This document shows positions 1 to 5,116 of a stretch of 5,116 nucleotides of DNA, piece after piece. The notes beneath the pieces were generated by a model. It searched no databases, was not told where the DNA came from, and saw only the letters and a program-made list of their open reading frames with translations. The stretch is taken from contig DAOVMB010000230.1 in NCBI GenBank assembly GCA_030630905.1, positions 1 through 5,116 on the forward strand, read 5' to 3'. Source of the DNA: Sedimentisphaerales bacterium. GTDB lineage: Bacteria; Planctomycetota; Phycisphaerae; Sedimentisphaerales; Anaerobacaceae. Position 1 is the stretch's first letter. Each line of letters starts with the position of its first letter. Both the position numbers and the translations under genes were made by a program.

Positions 1-746
1 GAACTGCCCATCTGGTGAATGTCATATACGATATTCGGCAGCCACTGCTCGTAGATCACCCGTGTCACTAAGCGGGTCTCCTTCAGGTTGAGCATGAACC
101 AGTCGCGATTATTGTCGTGGCCGGCGTATTTTTGATAAAGCCACGGCATCCCCGTTCCTTCCCAGGGCTTGCCCAGCGAGCGCTCGTACCAGTCGATGAC
201 TTTATCAAGCCCATCGGGATTGGCGCTGGGAATCAGCACGATTATTGTCCGCTTTAGTATCTCATCGATTTCCGGCGATGTCCCGGTAGCCAGATCGTAA
301 AGCAGCTCCATCGACATCTGGCTGGAAGCGATCTCCGTGGAATGCAGATTGCAATTCACAAGCACCACGACTTTTGCATTGGCGATAAGGTCACTTTCGT
401 GCCGCTCGTTTTTGATCAAGCGAGGATCGGCAATTTGCTTTTGGTGCGCGACCGCCTGTTCGATTCGTGCCGGGGAGGCATCATCCGTAATCTCGGCGAT
501 GATCATGTTCCGGCCTTCGGTGGTAATCCCGATGTCACGCACATTTACTCGGCGGGAATTCTCGCCTACCTGTTGAAAGTACTGCCGAATTTTCTCGTAG
601 CGTGCTAACTTGTAATCGGCTCCGACCTGGTGCCCGATCAGAGCCTCCGGCGGCTGAATCTGCGCCGCTACGGCGCAGCCGGGATTCAATAATAAAAATG
701 CCGCGTGCAGCGTAAAGGCCAGAGCAAAAAGATTCTTCCGTTCCAT
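1..746 (-). CDS. Secreted M14-family zinc carboxypeptidase, N-terminal 248 residues (C-terminus beyond window edge)
   Basis: Reading leftward from the ATG at 746-744, the frame stays open for 248 codons and leaves the window at base 1. Residues 1-28 look like a Sec signal peptide: basic MERK, a hydrophobic stretch FALAFTLHAAFLLL and a likely cut near AVAA|Q. The mature part carries M14 hallmarks in order: the zinc pair H135-S-T-E138 (HxxE) after a hydrophobic strand VVVLVNCNL, NPDG at 176-179, GHDNNRDW at 209-216 whose Asn-Arg corresponds to the carboxylate-binding pair of the family, and DIHQMGS with H244 as the third zinc ligand. The catalytic Glu of the family lies further C-terminal and is not visible. 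The role inferred from the family is metal-dependent removal of C-terminal residues from peptides outside the cytoplasm; the substrate is unknown. The start is supported by an AAGGA Shine-Dalgarno six bases upstream. The gene is divergent from the two-partner secretion genes, with no evident shared role. A lipoprotein is unlikely because NPGC lacks the hydrophobic residue of a lipobox. Confidence 0.9.
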   Translation of the reverse strand, partial: MERKNLFALAFTLHAAFLLLNPGCAVAAQIQPPEALIGHQVGADYKLARYEKIRQYFQQVGENSRRVNVRDIGITTEGRNMIIAEITDDASPARIEQAVAHQKQIADPRLIKNERHESDLIANAKVVVLVNCNLHSTEIASSQMSMELLYDLATGTSPEIDEILKRTIIVLIPSANPDGLDKVIDWYERSLGKPWEGTGMPWLYQKYAGHDNNRDWFMLNLKETRLVTRVIYEQWLPNIVYDIHQMGS

Positions 747-752
747 AAATGT

Positions 753-757
753 TCCTT
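753..757 (-). promoter_or_regulatory. Ribosome binding site of the M14 peptidase gene
   Basis: On the minus strand the sequence reads tgaaaggaac-attt-ATG. AAGGA lies six bases before the ATG, which fixes the start at 746 and rules out the longer overlapping minus-strand frame that begins at 765, which is in a different frame. Confidence 0.7.
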
Positions 758-765
758 TCACGCAA

Positions 766-794
766 TAAATATCAATATTAGAACTTCAATTCAA
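766..794 (-). promoter_or_regulatory. Weak candidate promoter for the M14 peptidase gene
   Basis: On the minus strand TTGAAT (794-789) and TATTTA (771-766) are separated by 17 bases, and the -10-like box lies 19 bases from the start codon. The spacing is right, but the hexamers match the sigma70 consensus only moderately and the surroundings are AT-rich, so chance matches are common. The implied 5' leader would be very short, just enough for the ribosome site. Confidence 0.2.
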
Positions 795-961
795 AATCTT
801 AATTTTTGCCATAAACAGAATAACAAATCTTCCCGATGGATGCGACCAATTTACATAATTTCCTGCGGCATTGATTCGCATTTCGTAAATCATTTTCGAA
901 AGCACGCCTTAAAAAATACAGAGAATCTTTACAGTTGCCGATAATAGATAATATAAATAAT

Positions 962-1023
962 GGAGTAATTTCTTTAAATGGAGTTTTCTGAAAGTCCCTA
1001 AGTCTCTTGTCCACTTTTAATAT
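962..1023 (+). repeat. Degenerate direct repeat, upstream copy
   Basis: This is the first copy of a box that recurs at 1161-1203 in the same orientation. Shared blocks in order are GGAG (962-965), AATTTCTTTAAAT (967-979) and TCCACTTTTAATAT (1010-1023). The last block matches the downstream copy at 13 of 14 positions and the middle block at 10 of 13. This copy is longer by about 19 bases between the middle and last blocks. The promoter-like hexamers are too far apart here to work as in the downstream copy. Confidence 0.5.
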
Positions 1024-1060
1024 CAAGTATTCTTAAACACAGAAGAGTTCTAAAAACGCG

Positions 1061-1145
1061 GTTATCAGTGTTAATAACGCACCCAAAAAGAAAAACCGAT
1101 AGGTCCCAGAAAAATGTTGATAACCCCAATAAAAGTACTGATAAC
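1061..1145. repeat. Inverted repeat flanking the GATAAC array
   Basis: GTTATCAGT at 1061-1069 is the exact reverse complement of ACTGATAAC at 1137-1145, the core of the last GATAAC unit. The pairing can extend inward only through wobble pairs. The left arm can also fold locally with ATAAC at 1074-1078 as a short bulged stem. The arms are 67 bases apart, so an inverted protein-binding site is as likely as an RNA hairpin. Confidence 0.35.
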
Positions 1146-1157
1146 GCCAAAAAGCCA
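1073..1157 (+). repeat. Four short GATAAC-type repeats, three with exact 21-bp period
   Basis: The core (G/A)ATAACnCCAAnAAA occurs four times in one orientation: AATAACGCACCCAAAAAG from 1073, then units whose GATA begins at 1098, 1119 and 1140. The last three are exactly 21 bases apart, about two helical turns. Units two and three agree with each other at 13 of 21 positions and units one and two at 12 of 21, so the repeat is degenerate but ordered. The first copy is 25 bases ahead and has small insertions. The array lies just upstream of the candidate promoter of the secretion genes. It may be a set of operator sites or decayed tandem duplication; no known regulator motif is recognised. Confidence 0.4.
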
Positions 1158-1160
1158 TAA

Positions 1161-1203
1161 GGAGATGTATTATTTCCTTGAATTTCGTATCCACTTTTGA
1201 TAT
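1161..1203 (+). repeat. Degenerate direct repeat, downstream copy overlapping the promoter
   Basis: This is the second copy of the box at 962-1023: GGAG (1161-1164), TATTTCCTTGAAT (1171-1183) and TCCACTTTTGATAT (1190-1203). It starts about 200 bases downstream of the first copy. It is shorter in the middle, and this brings TTGAAT and TATGAT to a 17-base spacing, so the candidate promoter of the secretion genes is embedded in it. Confidence 0.5.
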
Positions 1204-1206
1204 GAT
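1178..1206 (+). promoter_or_regulatory. Candidate sigma70-type promoter of the tpsB-tpsA pair
   Basis: TTGAAT (1178-1183) and TATGAT (1201-1206) are separated by exactly 17 bases; they match the -35 and -10 consensus at four and five of six positions. Transcription from about 1213 would give a leader of roughly 65 bases before the preferred tpsB start. The GATAAC repeats lie immediately upstream and could carry an activator or repressor. The AT-rich background lowers certainty. Confidence 0.4.
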
Positions 1207-1264
1207 AATAGCTCGGGCAAGAAGGAAGATGTATTTAGTCAATTAAGGATGGATTATTTAGTCT

Positions 1265-1271
1265 GGAAAGG
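1265..1271 (+). promoter_or_regulatory. Ribosome binding site deciding the tpsB start
   Basis: GGAAAGG lies seven bases before the ATG at 1279. The alternative ATG at 1249 has AAGG directly abutting it with no spacer, and its use would put ten extra residues before the basic n-region of the signal peptide. Both points favour 1279. Confidence 0.6.
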
Positions 1272-1278
1272 TTGCAAG

Positions 1279-3060
1279 ATGGGTACATTAAGAAGGAAAA
1301 TGTGGGTCGTTCTTTTTTACGTGGGATTGGTAGTCTGTGTTGCTCAGTCTGCCGCAGAAGCCCAGACATCAGAGGAACTGAATTTGCCCGTAGATACAAC
1401 CACGCGCCTGGTCGTAAGGGAACTACGCATCAGCGGCAACTCCCTGATATCAACCGGAGAGCTGCTGGAGTACATGCCGGCTGTTTATAATGCTTCCGGT
1501 CAGCCGCAGTCCCGGGCTGATAGCCAGTTTCTTTATGACCTGAGGCCTATCCAGGAAATTGTATCGATGCCCGGCCAGCCCCGAGAAGTCTCGTTAAGGA
1601 CTATTCAGGGCCTGACGCAATACATACTTTCCGTATACCAACAAAACGATTACTCCGGCATATATGTGTACGTGCCGGAAGGGGCGATCAAAGATGGCAA
1701 TGAACTGGTGGATGGAATTTTACCAATAAATATTCTTGAGGCCCCTGTTAGCGAAGTCAGAATAAAATATTACGACGCCGAACGAAATGAGGTTGAGGAA
1801 GGCTATCTTCGCCGCTCTGCTCTTGAGGAATGGTCACCCATAGAACGCGATAAAGTGGCCAGTCAGAAATCACTTGATTATCTGGTCAATCTTCTCAATC
1901 TCAATCCTGACAGGCACGTATCCGCCGTTGTGTCCAGAGGCGCTGAGCCGAACACATTGGCGATCCAGTATGACGTTTACGAAACAGATCCCTGGCATTA
2001 CTTCATCCAGGCGGATAATTCCGGCACGAACGAAAGAGAATGGGCGCCGAGGGTCGGTGTGATCAATACGAACCTTTTGGGCATAGATGACAGATTAACC
2101 GCCCTTGTTCAGGCTGCTCTGGATTCTTTAGATGAGAACTACTCATTTTTCGGCAGTTATGACTTTCCGGTAATGGGTCCCCGGCTTCGCCTTAACCTTT
2201 ATGGTGGATACAGCGAGTTCGACATAGATCCGGAGTCCGGGCCGTTTACTTTCCTCGGCAGCGGTTCGTTTTATGGAGCCATACTGCGTTACAACATCTA
2301 CCAGGAACAAAACTGGTTCTTCGACGTTAGCGGATCTCTGAGCCACGAGGAAAGCGATATCGACTCTTCATTATTTCCTCAGCTTTTCTCAACCGATGTC
2401 GAGATGGAATTATGGGGAATCGGGGCAAATATTCATCACAGGGATGATATGTCAAATACTTCTTTAATATTCAACAGGGTCCAGAGTTTCGGCGGTTCCG
2501 ATCAGGAAGCGTTTTGGGATACTGTGACGCTTACCGGTGCACGGACGAACGCGGAGCGGGACTTTGCGATTTATACGATGGCGGCCAACCACAGTCAGTA
2601 CGTGGATCAAAATAAGGTTCAGCAGCTCAGAGGTACCTGCAGATGGATAGAACCTACTGAAAGACTGGTCCCTGCAAAAATGACTTCCTTCGGAGGCATG
2701 TACACGATCAGGGGATATGACGAATATGAAATTGTCGCCGATGGCGGGATATTGGCTTCCATTCAATACGAGTATGATCTGGTCAGGCATAGCCAGGCTA
2801 TTGAGTCCGAAACTGTGGCCAACGAAGAGCTGAAAAAACTGGCGCCGCTTGCCTTTTTTGATTATGGCCGGACCAATGTAGAAAGCCCGGTGCCGGGTGA
2901 GAAGGGAAATCAGACGATCTATTCGGTAGGCGTAGGTGTGGCTTTCGAGATTGGAAATAATTTCAGTGGAGCATTGTATTATGGCCATCCACTGAAGGAT
3001 ACCGTTGACACCAACAGTGGAAAAGGCCGGCTCAGCGCAAGCGCAATGCTGCGGTGGTAG
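1279..3060 (+). CDS. TpsB-type outer-membrane transporter, ShlB/FhaC/HecB family (two-partner secretion)
   Basis: This 593-residue protein is the pore partner of a type Vb system. It sits in the outer membrane and exports the exoprotein encoded downstream. Residues 1-28 form a signal peptide (RRK, hydrophobic WVVLFYVGLVVCVA, cut near AEA|Q). Two periplasmic POTRA domains follow, about 44-155 and 156-236. The second leads into the family's typical transition, with DNSGT at 246-250 and NTNLLGIDDRL at 263-273. The barrel fills the rest: TIRGYDEYE holds the Omp85-superfamily RGY motif (478-480), FFDYG (526-530) is the FxDxG motif whose Asp pairs with the RGY Arg in FhaC, and the chain ends in LRW with a terminal aromatic residue. 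Length is normal for the family. Two oddities are an enlarged first POTRA and only about 15 residues between signal peptide and POTRA1, leaving little room for an FhaC-like plug helix. The ATG at 1249 would add ten residues but has poor ribosome-site spacing. The exoprotein gene starts 100 bases downstream. Confidence 0.9.
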   Translation: MGTLRRKMWVVLFYVGLVVCVAQSAAEAQTSEELNLPVDTTTRLVVRELRISGNSLISTGELLEYMPAVYNASGQPQSRADSQFLYDLRPIQEIVSMPGQPREVSLRTIQGLTQYILSVYQQNDYSGIYVYVPEGAIKDGNELVDGILPINILEAPVSEVRIKYYDAERNEVEEGYLRRSALEEWSPIERDKVASQKSLDYLVNLLNLNPDRHVSAVVSRGAEPNTLAIQYDVYETDPWHYFIQADNSGTNEREWAPRVGVINTNLLGIDDRLTALVQAALDSLDENYSFFGSYDFPVMGPRLRLNLYGGYSEFDIDPESGPFTFLGSGSFYGAILRYNIYQEQNWFFDVSGSLSHEESDIDSSLFPQLFSTDVEMELWGIGANIHHRDDMSNTSLIFNRVQSFGGSDQEAFWDTVTLTGARTNAERDFAIYTMAANHSQYVDQNKVQQLRGTCRWIEPTERLVPAKMTSFGGMYTIRGYDEYEIVADGGILASIQYEYDLVRHSQAIESETVANEELKKLAPLAFFDYGRTNVESPVPGEKGNQTIYSVGVGVAFEIGNNFSGALYYGHPLKDTVDTNSGKGRLSASAMLRW

Positions 3061-3160
3061 CCTTTTAACTAAAAATATATTGGGGGCGAATTACAGTACA
3101 TGGAGAGATAATAGTGCATGGACGAATTTAGATAGCAATTGTTATTTTATTAGGGGATGG
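3061..3160 (+). other. Spacer between tpsB and tpsA
   Basis: This 100-base gap has no evident hairpin with a T-run and no strong promoter pair, which supports co-transcription of the two genes. It contains only trivial ATG frames of a few codons. The tpsA frame is open through the whole gap but has no ATG or GTG before 3161. Confidence 0.6.
3152..3156 (+). promoter_or_regulatory. Ribosome binding site of tpsA
   Basis: AGGGG lies four bases before the ATG at 3161 and seven before the in-frame ATG at 3164. Spacing slightly favours 3164; the two choices differ by one methionine and do not alter the signal peptide. Confidence 0.5.
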
Positions 3161-5116
3161 ATGATGGAAAGAATTAGAAGAAGTTTGAAAGGTCATTATT
3201 GGAGGAAGGTTATAACATACTTCCTGACGTGTTGCCTGTTCTTAAGCACGTCACTGCCGGTAGCGCTGGCTGATGAAGTACCGGGCATGATTGAGGGCGA
3301 AAATGTCGTGCAGGGAACAGCCGGCTTCAACACTGTAGGAGACATTACTACAGTGACAACAGGAGGGGCCAGTACAATCATCGAGTATAGCCGGTTCAAC
3401 ATCGATAGTCTAAAGACTGTCGATTTCGCCCAGCCCGATGCCAGCTCTGCTGTGTTGAACAAGGTAATTGAGGCGAATCAATCACTGATTAACGGCAATC
3501 TCATTAGTAATGGTCGGGTTTTCCTCGTTAATCCCGCCGGTATAGTCTTCGGCGCCGGCTCAACTGTCAACGTCACACAGTTGGTGGCTTCAGGCCTTGA
3601 CATGACTAACGAGACATTCAATGCCGTGCTGGATGACCCTGTCAACAACAAGATGGAATTCTCAGGCGGCAATGGTGGAGTGACAAGCCGCGCCCACATC
3701 ATGGCCGATAGCGTCTATCTTATCGGTAAGAAAGTCTATAATTTCGGTCCGATTATAGCTCCGGATGGATTAGTTGTAATTGCTGCCGGTGAAGAAGTAC
3801 GTCTTGCTCAGGACGGCAGCGACGTTTCAGTCGTCGTATCAGACCTCGGAGGCGTCGATCCTGATATTCGAATCTCAAATGTCATAAGTGTCAATACTGG
3901 GAAAATAGTTCTTGCTGCCGGAGATACTTTTTCCAGGGCTATTAGTAATGTTAGCATTATTGCTGCATCGGGCGGTGAAGTATCGATACAGGCTGCACAA
4001 ATTGAAAACAACGGCCTGATCACTGTTAGTAGCAGCAGCGGCAATGGCGGCAGCGTTAACCTGACAGGGACTGAAAGTGTAATAATTGGTCCCGATGGTT
4101 TGGGCACAGCCGGCAACATCGAGGCAAATGCCGGCACCAACGGGGACGGTGGAAGCGTAACCATACAAACCGATGGTTTGTTTCAGATAGGTGAAGACTC
4201 ATCGATTACGGCTTCCGGCGGCAGCGTCTCCGGTAATGGCGGAACAGTGACAATCACCTGTGATGATTTTGAAATTGCCGGTGACATTTACGCCTCGCCC
4301 GGGAATAAAATTAATGAGCCGGGCAAGCTGGAGATTAACACTCCGAATGTCACTATTGCGGACGGTGCGAATGCCGGTACAACGGACACTCTCTACGAGG
4401 AAGATATCGAAGCTCTCTCGCAGGCAGGGACCAGTCTTATTGTAAACGCTCAAGAGGGCATTACCGTCAAGGGTATAACCGACGGCGAAATCACAGGCCG
4501 ATTCGGCAGTATTGAGCTTCATGCAACAGGCGATGATAGTGCCGTTACGTTCGCGGACGATACCGACACTATAAGAACATCCCTCGGTGACATTATTATC
4601 GAAGCCGGCAGCGGCGGCATCGATGTCGGCAACCTGATAACCGGCAAAGACCTGTCAGATGAGAAACCTGCTCCAGGGCAAATTTTCCTGACCACTACCA
4701 ATGGAGGCGATATAGAAACAGGAGATCTAATTATCGAGGACGGATGGCGCACTGCTGTAATCGACGTCAAAGCTTCCGGTAATCTGACTGTCGATGGTGA
4801 TGTTAAGGTTGGAAAGTTATCTGATATTCATAATGTCCCTCTCGGTGAAGATGCTGAAGCCATGATATATCTGAAGGCCGGTGACAACGTGGTCATCAAC
4901 GGAGAAGTATGTGCCGATGCTCATGGTATAGATGAGGGCAATGAAGAAAGTGTAACCAAGGCTTATATTGAGATTTTCGCAGGTGGAGCTGCGGAAATTA
5001 ATGGCGACCTTTATGCCGAAGCTAAGTCGTCAAATAATGGCACGGCTGATGCGGTCATCAAGGTAGAGGCAGTGGGTGATGTTGTTTTTGCCCCAGGAGC
5101 CGAGGCTCACGCTATA
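3161..5116 (+). CDS. TpsA exoprotein with filamentous-haemagglutinin-type secretion domain, N-terminal 652 residues (continues past window edge)
   Basis: The frame is open for exactly 652 codons to the last base, so the C-terminus is missing. Residues 1-37 form a long signal peptide (MMERIRRSLK, a hydrophobic stretch ending LPVALA, cut before D38). About 43-230 match the TPS (haemagglutination activity) domain: TIIEYSRFNID, VLNKVIEANQSLINGNL, and FLVNPAGIVFGAGS at 121-134, the place of the conserved NPNG(I)xFG motif. This domain is the secretion signal recognised by TpsB POTRA domains. From about 268 the chain turns repetitive, rich in Gly, Asp, Asn and short beta strands (GGEVSI, GNGGSVNL, GDGGSVTI, GNGGTVTI, then GDIIIEAG, GDLIIEDG, GNLTVDGD, GDNVVING), as in a right-handed beta-helix. 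The product is probably surface-attached or released. Whether it is an adhesin, an enzyme or a toxin carrier cannot be decided. Two cysteines occur in the mature part (C367, C584). It follows tpsB by 100 bases, probably in the same operon. ATG 3164 is an equally possible start. Confidence 0.9.
   Translation, partial: MMERIRRSLKGHYWRKVITYFLTCCLFLSTSLPVALADEVPGMIEGENVVQGTAGFNTVGDITTVTTGGASTIIEYSRFNIDSLKTVDFAQPDASSAVLNKVIEANQSLINGNLISNGRVFLVNPAGIVFGAGSTVNVTQLVASGLDMTNETFNAVLDDPVNNKMEFSGGNGGVTSRAHIMADSVYLIGKKVYNFGPIIAPDGLVVIAAGEEVRLAQDGSDVSVVVSDLGGVDPDIRISNVISVNTGKIVLAAGDTFSRAISNVSIIAASGGEVSIQAAQIENNGLITVSSSSGNGGSVNLTGTESVIIGPDGLGTAGNIEANAGTNGDGGSVTIQTDGLFQIGEDSSITASGGSVSGNGGTVTITCDDFEIAGDIYASPGNKINEPGKLEINTPNVTIADGANAGTTDTLYEEDIEALSQAGTSLIVNAQEGITVKGITDGEITGRFGSIELHATGDDSAVTFADDTDTIRTSLGDIIIEAGSGGIDVGNLITGKDLSDEKPAPGQIFLTTTNGGDIETGDLIIEDGWRTAVIDVKASGNLTVDGDVKVGKLSDIHNVPLGEDAEAMIYLKAGDNVVINGEVCADAHGIDEGNEESVTKAYIEIFAGGAAEINGDLYAEAKSSNNGTADAVIKVEAVGDVVFAPGAEAHAI
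3968..4271 (+). repeat. NGG-(S/T)-V beta-helix repeats within tpsA
   Basis: At protein level the motif recurs as SGGEVSI (residues 270-276), GNGGSVNL (294-301), GDGGSVTI (328-335) and GNGGTVTI (358-365), at spacings of about 24, 34 and 30 residues. At DNA level the shared core is GGnGG(A/C/T)... coding Gly-Gly-Ser/Thr-Val, with diverged synonymous positions, so this is old repetition rather than recent duplication. Such turns are expected of a beta-helical TPS passenger. Confidence 0.55.

Larger units (their letters stand above)
747..1278. other. AT-rich divergent intergenic region, no credible gene
   Basis: This roughly 530-base stretch separates the leftward peptidase from the rightward secretion genes. 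Two hand-counted lines (781-840 and 901-960) are about 30% and 28% GC, far below the flanking genes. Two minus-strand frames of 75 and 69 codons cross it (about 799-1026 and 1033-1242), but both begin with TTG, lack a ribosome site and have compositions expected of AT-rich spacer. What it does hold is listed separately: a duplicated box (962-1023 and 1161-1203), GATAAC-type repeats (1073-1157), an inverted repeat (1061-1145) and a candidate promoter (1178-1206). A weak imperfect hairpin at 849-890 has ATTTAC/GTAAAT outer arms and TGCG/CGCA inner arms. No tRNA or recognisable riboswitch was seen. Confidence 0.7.

Noticed and set aside
849..890. Imperfect hairpin in the spacer as a terminator or structured RNA
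   Set aside because: Only 6 bp outer and 4 bp inner pairing with a large asymmetric internal loop, no T-run, and no gene ends nearby; noted only as a weak inverted repeat.
799..1026. Minus-strand frame of 75 codons in the spacer
   Set aside because: TTG start without a ribosome site, no recognisable domain; its likeness to the neighbouring frame comes from the duplicated DNA box.
1033..1242. Minus-strand frame of 69 codons in the spacer with a repetitive aromatic segment (RYQYFYWGYQHFSG)
   Set aside because: It begins with TTG, has no ribosome site, lies in AT-rich spacer, and its seven-residue periodicity is simply the 21-bp DNA repeat.
1279..1341. Possible lipoprotein signal in TpsB (LVVC)
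   Set aside because: The residue before Cys is Val rather than Gly, Ala or Ser, and a normal AEA|Q cut follows.
2464..2988. 174-codon frame antisense to the TpsB barrel
   Set aside because: The plus-strand frame holds the RGY and FxDxG motifs and is clearly coding; the antisense product shows no domain and is a shadow.
3062..3160. tpsA frame open through the whole tpsB-tpsA gap, suggesting a longer N-terminus
   Set aside because: No ATG or GTG occurs before 3161, the TTG at 3080 has no ribosome site, and extension would bury the signal peptide about 27 residues inside; 33 open codons can occur by chance.
3808..4164. 118-codon frame antisense to tpsA
   Set aside because: Low-complexity Pro/Leu/Thr composition is the mirror of the Gly/Asp-rich repeats of tpsA; no independent evidence.

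Overview
The window reads as a Gram-negative-type (diderm) bacterial chromosome fragment with moderate GC in the genes (hand counts of single 60-base lines gave about 40-53%) and much lower GC in the long spacer (about 28-30% in two counted lines). Three protein genes are supported, all encoding apparently exported proteins, and two of them run off the window. Protein style suggests Planctomycetota, perhaps a Phycisphaerae-like lineage, or another environmental diderm. No ribosomal or marker gene is present, so this placement is a guess.

Layout. (1) Positions 1-746, minus strand: the first 248 residues of a secreted M14-family zinc carboxypeptidase with its three zinc ligands intact; the C-terminal part lies beyond the left edge. 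(2) Positions 747-1278: a roughly 530-base AT-rich divergent spacer with no credible gene. It holds a duplicated sequence box, a run of short GATAAC-type repeats (three exactly 21 bp apart), weak inverted repeats and a plausible sigma70-type promoter for the rightward genes. (3) Positions 1279-3060, plus strand: a complete TpsB (FhaC/ShlB/HecB family) outer-membrane transporter with signal peptide, two POTRA domains, an Omp85-superfamily barrel with the RGY and FxDxG motifs, and a C-terminal Trp. (4) A 100-base gap without an evident terminator. (5) Positions 3161-5116, plus strand: the first 652 residues of a TpsA exoprotein with signal peptide, filamentous-haemagglutinin-type secretion domain and the start of a repetitive beta-helix. 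It is still open at the right edge.

Together, genes 3 and 5 form a two-partner (type Vb) secretion locus in the order tpsB-tpsA, probably one transcription unit. TpsA would cross the inner membrane by Sec, be recognised by the TpsB POTRA domains through its N-terminal domain, and pass through the TpsB barrel to the surface or medium. The passenger's function (adhesin, enzyme or toxin) cannot be read because its C-terminus is missing. The divergent peptidase shares only the spacer, and no functional link is shown. I see no RNA gene, insertion sequence, CRISPR array or attachment site. The most unusual points are variant motifs in the TpsA secretion domain, an enlarged first POTRA and apparently missing plug helix in TpsB, and the organised repeats in the divergent spacer.
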